A stretch of 29,194 nt of DNA. Source: a virus. Both the position numbers and the translations under genes were made by a program. The stretch covers positions 1 through 29,194 of IMG/VR virus record IMGVR_UViG_3300044624_000359. The stretch is one strand, 5' to 3'. Shown here piece after piece: positions 23,726 through 29,194 of the stretch; position 1 is the first letter of the stretch, and every line of letters begins with the position of its first letter. The notes beneath the pieces were generated by a model. That model ran no database searches, was not told the DNA's origin, and was given only the letters and a program-made list of their open reading frames with translations.

Positions 23726-24604
23726 TTATCTTAATGAATTGAAATCTGTTTTTGCCATGCGGGTTTCTACCGCTTGGCGGAATCGTGGATCACCCGCGAA
23801 TCGGGGGTCTCTACGATCCTTATAAAATTCTGCTTTGGAAGCATACGCTCCAAGCGTTGGGGTAGCCGTCGTAGCACCAACCTTTTGGGATGATGGTGCC
23901 TTAACTGGCTCATTTGCGGTTGGCTTCTTTGCTGCTGCGGATTGATACTTAGCGTTCAATCCAAGCAAAGCTACCTCCCAAGAAGGTGAAGACAATGCGG
24001 CATTCACAGACTTCTGGTCTTCGGCTGAAAGGTTCTTACTTGCCCAATCGAATACACGGGCGAGTTGATCCTTTCCTCCTACAACCTCTGCTGCGCTGCC
24101 GTATGCCTGTTGCAGACGGGCCTTCTGTCCCGCTAAGAAATCATCAATAACGTAGTCTGGTAGCTTTGTCTTCGTCTTGATTGCTTCACGTGACTCATTA
24201 GATAGAGTGCCGTTGACAGCAACTTCAGTTGAATACTTGTTCCATTCATCCTTAGTGAGAATTTCTGTCTGCTGTGGTGAAGGAGGTTGCTCCGGTAGCT
24301 TATCTGGAATGCGAAGTTCCTCCGGAATCACAGGAGCTGGGGCTTCCTTTGGTTGCTCTGGAGCTTCGGGTGTTGCTACTGGAATCTGCTTCTTAAGGTC
24401 AGAGATTTCCTGTCGAGCCTTGGTATACTCTTTTTGAGCAGACTTAAGGGCGTTGAACCAATCCCCGACAGACTTGAAGTTGTCTGGTACTTGGATTTGG
24501 TTTTGAATAACGTGTGTTTCAAACGCCTTAGCCTCGCGGTCAACAGGTGTTGAAACCGCTGATTGTTCCACTGCTTGTGGAGTCGTTGGTTCTGTGTTTT
24601 CCAT
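23726..24604 (-). CDS. Capsid assembly scaffolding protein, T7 gp9-like
   Basis: A 292-residue protein (T7 gp9 has 307), acidic at the N-terminus, with a predicted helix around residues 50-72 (LKSAQKEYTKARQEISDLKK), a Pro/Glu-rich linker (about 75-112) and a C-terminal part ending in DPRFAGDPRFRQAVETRMAK, a motif pattern I know from phage scaffolding proteins (RDPRY-x-x-DP-x-F). It directs capsid assembly on the portal and leaves the prohead. Position right before the capsid gene, 14 bases away, is the family norm. It begins two bases after the 578-residue gene stops. Confidence 0.9.
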   Translation of the reverse strand: MENTEPTTPQAVEQSAVSTPVDREAKAFETHVIQNQIQVPDNFKSVGDWFNALKSAQKEYTKARQEISDLKKQIPVATPEAPEQPKEAPAPVIPEELRIPDKLPEQPPSPQQTEILTKDEWNKYSTEVAVNGTLSNESREAIKTKTKLPDYVIDDFLAGQKARLQQAYGSAAEVVGGKDQLARVFDWASKNLSAEDQKSVNAALSSPSWEVALLGLNAKYQSAAAKKPTANEPVKAPSSQKVGATTATPTLGAYASKAEFYKDRRDPRFAGDPRFRQAVETRMAKTDFNSLR

Positions 24605-24606
24605 AA

Positions 24607-26343
24607 TTAACTTGTCGTAATAGTTACAGTTGGTTTAGTTTGACCAAAGTACCAAGCACCTCTTGTAGTTGGTCCTACTTGATACTTTGTTCCATCGGGT
24701 AGGTTAATGAAAGAATTGCCACTACCATCTATAATGTGAGGAGGTACTGTAATTCTCCAAACATTTTGGCCTTTCTTTGGTCCGTGCTGAATTGTTCCAC
24801 CCGTAACAATACCCTTGTTGGTTAAACAATCAGCTAATACATATCTATCTGGCGGGGCGTACTGATTACCAGTAGAGTCACATGGTCGTAAGCCACCGTT
24901 ATCTGTAATTCGTTTAATCTCAACAAGAATATCAGATGGCAATACGTATGGGTTTTCTCCTTCTGGGATCTGACCCTCTCCGGGGAAAATGCAGAAAGGA
25001 TTGCAACCCAATAAAGCAAGGTGGTAATACAACTCAATGGCATAACGATCATCAAACCGATAGAATGATGGATTATACTGCCAGTGTGGTGTGCCTACCC
25101 ATGCGGCCCAATCCCGTCTATAGTTTACTCTAGATGTTTCAACAGCCTCAGCAAGATCTCCCATGAAGGAGTACATGACGCGGCCAGGATCTCCAGCTAA
25201 AGCATTGGTTAAAACGCCACCATCACCTGTTCGAACAAAACCATATCTTTGAATATCAGTCGTTGGTGCTGGGTGATATCCAAAGACTGTTGGCATGTTG
25301 CTAGCGTGTCCGTATAGCTCCGGCGCTCCTCGACAGAGAGGGTGTGCTAAATAGTTTTCTGCATAGTGTTGTGCGCGAATGAGCCAAGGAGTTTCCCACG
25401 GCTCTCCACCAATAACACCGTAGTCAGAATAGAATCCAGTAAACCACGGCTTTTGAATGGTCTCTTTTAGAACTAACTCTACACGTTGTCGAATATGAAC
25501 GCGGCCCATCATTCTTCTCCACGCATACCAGAGAGGATTTCTATTGGTAGTGTATGGATTAATTCCTGGATTTGCTACTGTAATGTTCCAATCAGCGTAC
25601 GCAGTCTGAACAGCCGATAGTGTATTAGCTATTGGAGAGGATGGTCTCGCAATGTTTGTGTAATAGACTAACAACTCTCTCATGCTTTGATTTGTAACTG
25701 GATCACCATACAATGGATTCTCAAATCGTGCGTCGTTTATAATAGAGAATGGTACTCTAGCATCCTTATCTGTCATCCAAGTTGGTGCAGTCCAACCAGG
25801 ATCTGCTATAATTTGATTGCTGTTTATCGCCCACAAACGCCATTGTTCTTGATCATCTACGATATAATCAAACGTTGCGTCGTTTGTTTCGCACAACTCT
25901 ACCCACTTGGTCCACGTGGTTTTAAAGTCAACGGATTGGTGTAAACGTTGGAACGGGGAATTTATGAAAGTACCAGCAGCACCGTGTGCTGCCATTTGCT
26001 GTCCAAGTGTTTTATAGTAGTTACTGTTTGCGCGATCATTACCACCAAGAGTGTCATCCAACCAATACTGTGGCATGATAACACGTCTTCCCTTAGGGAA
26101 TTGTTTAACCTTATCAATATAAGATGTTACAGCTGTTGGTAAGTTTGTTGTTCCGGTGTGGTCAGATCGACGTACTCCACCGTTTAGGGTTTGAGGAACC
26201 AGCCAAACAACGGCTGGTGTTGATGGACCTAAGCGACTTAGGTCTGTTTCTGTAAACCACGACACGCCCCAGATAGCAAAAGATCTTGCATCCTCATACG
26301 CCGCAGTACCAAAACTGGTTGGGTTATATGTAATAAAGGGCAT
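24607..26343 (-). CDS. Unrecognised 578-residue protein between portal and scaffold
   Basis: This gene has no T7 counterpart at this place. The protein is rich in Trp, Tyr and Pro, without signal peptide or membrane span. Strand-helix alternation suggests a beta/alpha barrel: FAIWGVSWF (22-30), AVVWLVPQT (44-52), RRVIMPQYWLDD (86-97), FDYIVDDQEQW (158-168) and PWFTGFYSDYGV (about 304-315), then RVMYSFMGD and a C-terminal beta-rich part (VWRITVPPHIIDGSG onwards). Acidic residues at strand ends (D163, D164, E166) would suit a glycoside hydrolase, but this is inference and I cannot name a family. A Shine-Dalgarno (TAGGAT) precedes the ATG. It may be a virion enzyme acting on surface polysaccharide or an unusual structural part. 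Confidence 0.6.
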   Translation of the reverse strand: MPFITYNPTSFGTAAYEDARSFAIWGVSWFTETDLSRLGPSTPAVVWLVPQTLNGGVRRSDHTGTTNLPTAVTSYIDKVKQFPKGRRVIMPQYWLDDTLGGNDRANSNYYKTLGQQMAAHGAAGTFINSPFQRLHQSVDFKTTWTKWVELCETNDATFDYIVDDQEQWRLWAINSNQIIADPGWTAPTWMTDKDARVPFSIINDARFENPLYGDPVTNQSMRELLVYYTNIARPSSPIANTLSAVQTAYADWNITVANPGINPYTTNRNPLWYAWRRMMGRVHIRQRVELVLKETIQKPWFTGFYSDYGVIGGEPWETPWLIRAQHYAENYLAHPLCRGAPELYGHASNMPTVFGYHPAPTTDIQRYGFVRTGDGGVLTNALAGDPGRVMYSFMGDLAEAVETSRVNYRRDWAAWVGTPHWQYNPSFYRFDDRYAIELYYHLALLGCNPFCIFPGEGQIPEGENPYVLPSDILVEIKRITDNGGLRPCDSTGNQYAPPDRYVLADCLTNKGIVTGGTIQHGPKKGQNVWRITVPPHIIDGSGNSFINLPDGTKYQVGPTTRGAWYFGQTKPTVTITTS

Positions 26344-26354
26344 ATGAAATCCTA

Positions 26355-27356
26355 TTATGCGATAGTTTTTAAAATTGAATTATAAATTCTTATAGAATCT
26401 TGCGGCGATGTTGCCAATCTTCGTCTTATTTCCGTTCCGGCATAAGCTCTAAAGGTTGGGTTTACATTATCAGCTGATAGCTCGTCGGTTGAAGAACTAT
26501 AAATAACAGTCGATACCGGGTCTGGTCGAGAATCTGAAATTAAACGATAATCAGATGCCCTTAAAAAGAAAACGGGATTTTCATTTAAAACCCATGTAAC
26601 CTCAGACCCATAATTATCAACTACAATAGACATATCGGATCTATTAAAAATACTTACTTCCGTGTCCCTGTAAGCGCGTTCAACATACAATGTGTTTGTA
26701 TCTGCTGTTGATGTTTGAATATACCAACTACATCTCCACTTTCCAGCACTGTTGGGACGAAATACACAACCCTTTTCTATCGTTAAACCCGTACCGGTAA
26801 ATGTTGCGCCATTGTGTGAACCACTAAAACCAACAATAGTTGAATTAATATTCCAGTTTGCAAGTGTAAATGCTTCAACTTGTGCGGAAACAGTTAATAT
26901 AGATGTTTTAAAATTCCTACAACTCCAAGAGGTTGGATCTACAGCACCAAAAGCATCAGCCTCATTAATTAATCTGGCTCTTGAGTATAGTGTTCCAGCA
27001 ACATCTGTTGCAATTTTAATATAACTTGGATTAGTTAAATCAATAACACCAGCGCCAGCAGCTGGAGGGGTAGTGGCAAAAAAGGTATTTGCAACATTAC
27101 CGGATTGTGAATTCTGTGTTGTATAGGAATCTAGATAAGTAATCTTTTCATTTAAAAGCCTATCTGCATCCATTACAGATCCGTTTTGAGTTAATAAACC
27201 GCTTACCACTTCTCGCGCTGCCCCAAGAGAACTATAGCGTCCTATCAATACCGTCTTATTTACTTTTAACAGTGTTGTATTAGCGCCAACATAATAGTCA
27301 ACGTATTTAATACCGTCTTTAAATTGACGGGCTCCACCAAGACGTTCGTAATTCAT
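26355..27356 (-). CDS. Unrecognised 333-residue protein after the portal gene
   Basis: The ATG overlaps the portal stop (ATGA). The first about 80 residues are mixed helix/strand (MNYERLGGARQFKDG, LLTQNGSVMDADRLL), and the rest is beta-rich with many aromatics and Asn/Thr: LANWNINSTIVGFSG (about 165-180), KWRCSWYIQTST, then VTWVLNENPVFFLRASDYRL. A carbohydrate-binding beta-sandwich is possible. I know no T7 protein of this kind at this place, and recognise no family. It is adjacent to the 578-residue protein and may act with it, for example as binding partner or virion anchor. Base composition is slightly more A/T-rich than the flanking portal gene. Confidence 0.58.
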   Translation of the reverse strand: MNYERLGGARQFKDGIKYVDYYVGANTTLLKVNKTVLIGRYSSLGAAREVVSGLLTQNGSVMDADRLLNEKITYLDSYTTQNSQSGNVANTFFATTPPAAGAGVIDLTNPSYIKIATDVAGTLYSRARLINEADAFGAVDPTSWSCRNFKTSILTVSAQVEAFTLANWNINSTIVGFSGSHNGATFTGTGLTIEKGCVFRPNSAGKWRCSWYIQTSTADTNTLYVERAYRDTEVSIFNRSDMSIVVDNYGSEVTWVLNENPVFFLRASDYRLISDSRPDPVSTVIYSSSTDELSADNVNPTFRAYAGTEIRRRLATSPQDSIRIYNSILKTIA

Positions 27357-28894
27357 TGTAGTTGTTGCTCCATATACGCAGGAACAGCAGCACTAGCTAG
27401 ATCTCCCGCGGATGCTGCAATTCCTTGACCAACTGCAGATGCTGTGTCTGCTTGAACTTGCATAGATTGAGCGGCCATTCTTTCCTGTGCAATTTCATCC
27501 TGAGACTTAACCCAGTTTCTTGCGTCAAACCCGAGGGCTGTGATAAGCGCACTGGAGTATGAGTCCCATTTAAAGGTAGCCAACGCATCTGGTGGAAGGT
27601 TACGAACCATCTCGCCCATTTGCATAAGCTTTTGAAGATCGGAGTCACGGCTAAGTGCTTGAAGACCTGTTACAATATTGACGGTTAAGGTACCGTCGTT
27701 ATCAAAGAACTGTTCTGTTAGGCGTTCATCTAGAAGTTTATCTTCCAACATTTGTACAATGCAACGCTTGACGATTGGTTCCATAAGTGTACGTGCAATC
27801 GAAGAGAATGCACCACCAAGAACCGTTTCAAGTTCTTGACCGATCATACGTACTGCTGTAGCGGTAACACGATCACCTGATGGAATTGCTTGACCAGTCA
27901 TTAGGAATGCCTGACCAACCTCACGTCGCATGTTCTCGACAGCTTGAGCAGCTGCTGCTACCTGTGGTTGAATGGTTCCAGCTGGTGAGATGACAGAGAT
28001 ATCCGAAGCCTTTGCAGCAACGAATGATCCGTTTCTAACACCCGCTAGATCATCGACCTCTGTAATACCCTGAGGATCAACGGCGATCCAGAAAGCACTG
28101 GCAGCTGCCATTCCTTCGATCTGCGCTTTCGTATAAGCCTCAAGTGTATTGAGATCTCCAAGGATATCTTCGCAATGCGATCTGCCGTAGTTCTCGCCAG
28201 CGATGGCGTACCATCGAAGGACGGCCATAGGAACAACGAGATAGATACCAGACTCTATAACTTCACCCTCAGCATTCTCTTTCGAGTATGCCCATGTACC
28301 ATCATCTTGACGAAGATACTGGCAGTAGTAGGTCTTGTAACCAACTCTGTGTTCGATGTCAGAGTACGATGAGTAATCAATAAACTCTGGATCATCTACC
28401 TCATACTCAAGGTGAATAACCTCAAGCACCTCACCCATGATATCTCTTTGTACGGAGTATTGGTCAAGGCGGTAGATGGTAAAGAAGTAATCTGAATCCA
28501 TTTCAATCAGCACGTCACCAGTAACGATGAGATGTTGAAGGGCTTGATATACAGTTTCTCTAAGGTTTGTAGAGGATAACTTATTGTATACTTGAAACGA
28601 TAAGGTATCTAGGTATTGTTGAATTTCTGTCGGTGCCTGACTACCATCTCTTAGTTGAAATTTAAAGAATGGTGTATCATTCAAAGGCATTAATGCACTG
28701 AGGATTCTGCTTGCTAATCCCGTTACACCACGACTACCAACCGAAGAGTATGGTTGGGGTAATGACGTACCTTCACTCCAGCCTTCTGGCGGAAGCAATG
28801 TCGGTACAGTAACAGCTGAGCAATACCTTGCTCTGTTTAATTTAGTTTGCCGATTGCCGTGCATTCGCTGAAAGCGTTCGGCTAGTGTATTCAT
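27353..28894 (-). CDS. Portal (head-tail connector), T7 gp8-like
   Basis: A 513-residue protein (T7 gp8 has 536). The N-terminal region matches the family: RARYCSAVTVPTLLPPEG, PYSSVGSRGVTGLASRIL and LSALMPLNDTPFFKF. The middle shows YRLDQYSVQRDIMGEVLEV, and GENYGRSHCEDILGDLNTLE, followed by RVTATAVRMIGQELETVLGG, all parallel to gp8. It forms the dodecameric ring at one capsid vertex through which DNA enters and leaves, binds the terminase during packaging and the gp11 ring afterwards. The start overlaps the upstream coiled-coil gene by four bases (ATGA) and the stop overlaps the next ATG. Confidence 0.93.
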   Translation of the reverse strand: MNTLAERFQRMHGNRQTKLNRARYCSAVTVPTLLPPEGWSEGTSLPQPYSSVGSRGVTGLASRILSALMPLNDTPFFKFQLRDGSQAPTEIQQYLDTLSFQVYNKLSSTNLRETVYQALQHLIVTGDVLIEMDSDYFFTIYRLDQYSVQRDIMGEVLEVIHLEYEVDDPEFIDYSSYSDIEHRVGYKTYYCQYLRQDDGTWAYSKENAEGEVIESGIYLVVPMAVLRWYAIAGENYGRSHCEDILGDLNTLEAYTKAQIEGMAAASAFWIAVDPQGITEVDDLAGVRNGSFVAAKASDISVISPAGTIQPQVAAAAQAVENMRREVGQAFLMTGQAIPSGDRVTATAVRMIGQELETVLGGAFSSIARTLMEPIVKRCIVQMLEDKLLDERLTEQFFDNDGTLTVNIVTGLQALSRDSDLQKLMQMGEMVRNLPPDALATFKWDSYSSALITALGFDARNWVKSQDEIAQERMAAQSMQVQADTASAVGQGIAASAGDLASAAVPAYMEQQLQ

Positions 28895-29187
28895 TGTGGC
28901 CTCTGGGTAGTTACACCCTTATTCAAGGCTTCAAAGAATGTAAGGGCCATAACACCCTTCTCCTTATCTTCGTCCATACTCTCAGCTTCTTCGATCAGTG
29001 CTTGTTCGGCACGATCTGCTGAGGCTATCTTCTCCGCTTCTTGGGCAGCGAGTCGTTGCTTTTCGGCGTCTTCTCTAGCCAAGCGTCTATTCTCTTCTTC
29101 TTCCGCCATGAGACGGCGGCGTTCTTCTTGTTCTTTTTGAAACTCTCGCTCTTCAGCGAGCAGCTCCTTCTGTTCAGCGGCGGTCAT
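28891..29187 (-). CDS. Glu-rich coiled-coil protein before portal (start may lie upstream)
   Basis: A 98-residue, very charged protein from the ATG at 29187; only seven bases lie upstream in the window, so an earlier start cannot be excluded. Residues about 5-65 are almost all Glu, Arg, Ala, Gln and Lys in a heptad-like order (EERRRLMAEEEENRRLAREDA), which predicts a long single or dimeric coiled coil; the C-terminus (VMALTFFEALNKGVTTQRPQ) is less charged. T7 has short genes (7, 7.3) before gene 8, and 7.3 is a virion assembly protein, but I see no similarity. The stop overlaps the portal start. Function unknown. Confidence 0.6.
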   Translation of the reverse strand: MTAAEQKELLAEEREFQKEQEERRRLMAEEEENRRLAREDAEKQRLAAQEAEKIASADRAEQALIEEAESMDEDKEKGVMALTFFEALNKGVTTQRPQ

Positions 29188-29194
29188 ACCGCCT

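Overview
The window is the late (virion and packaging) half of a T7-like podovirus genome, probably from a marine phage of the Autographivirales type. Every gene I accept is on the minus strand, so transcription runs from 29194 down to 1. The recognisable backbone is portal (gp8-like), scaffold (gp9-like), major capsid (gp10-like), tail tubular A and B (gp11- and gp12-like), a fibre with a T7 gp17 N-terminal domain, small and large terminase (gp18- and gp19-like) and internal virion proteins (gp14-like and a larger one cut by the window edge). A lipobox protein with spanin-like topology points to a Gram-negative host. The marine assignment is inference from fibre-repeat styles and small proteins that I associate with marine phages.

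Layout in transcription order: (a) 29187-27353, a Glu-rich coiled-coil protein and the portal; (b) 27356-24607, two large unrecognised proteins placed between portal and scaffold; (c) 24604-22317, scaffold and major capsid; (d) a T-phi-like hairpin terminator at 22223-22262; (e) 22205-18898, the two tail tubular proteins; (f) 18894-6567, a very large fibre and lysis module. It holds a gp17-type adaptor, four other fibre-like proteins, a candidate holin or i-spanin, a candidate u-spanin, a 1391-residue repeat fibre, a protein with about 14 BspA-like 24-residue leucine-rich repeats, and a 511-residue unknown; (g) 6556-5770, a short membrane peptide, two very basic small proteins and the small terminase; (h) a 161-base, GC-rich, highly structured non-coding gap at 5609-5769; (i) 5608-1, large terminase and the internal virion proteins.

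The genes are packed extremely tightly, with repeated ATGA, TAATG or TGATG overlaps and Shine-Dalgarno sequences inside the preceding gene. Only the capsid/gp11 gap (about 110 bases) and the terminase gap (about 160 bases) are intergenic. There are no tRNAs, IS elements, CRISPR arrays or recombinases visible. I moved several starts from the longest ORF to better-supported internal starts (gp14-like, gp11-like, the LRR protein, and a TTG start for one fibre), and added two small genes (38 and 43 residues).

The points most worth a second look are the structured RNA-like gap between the terminase subunits, the two large unknown proteins between portal and scaffold, the candidate unimolecular spanin overlapping a coiled-coil membrane protein, the BspA-like LRR fibre, and the displacement of the internal virion genes to a position after the terminase.
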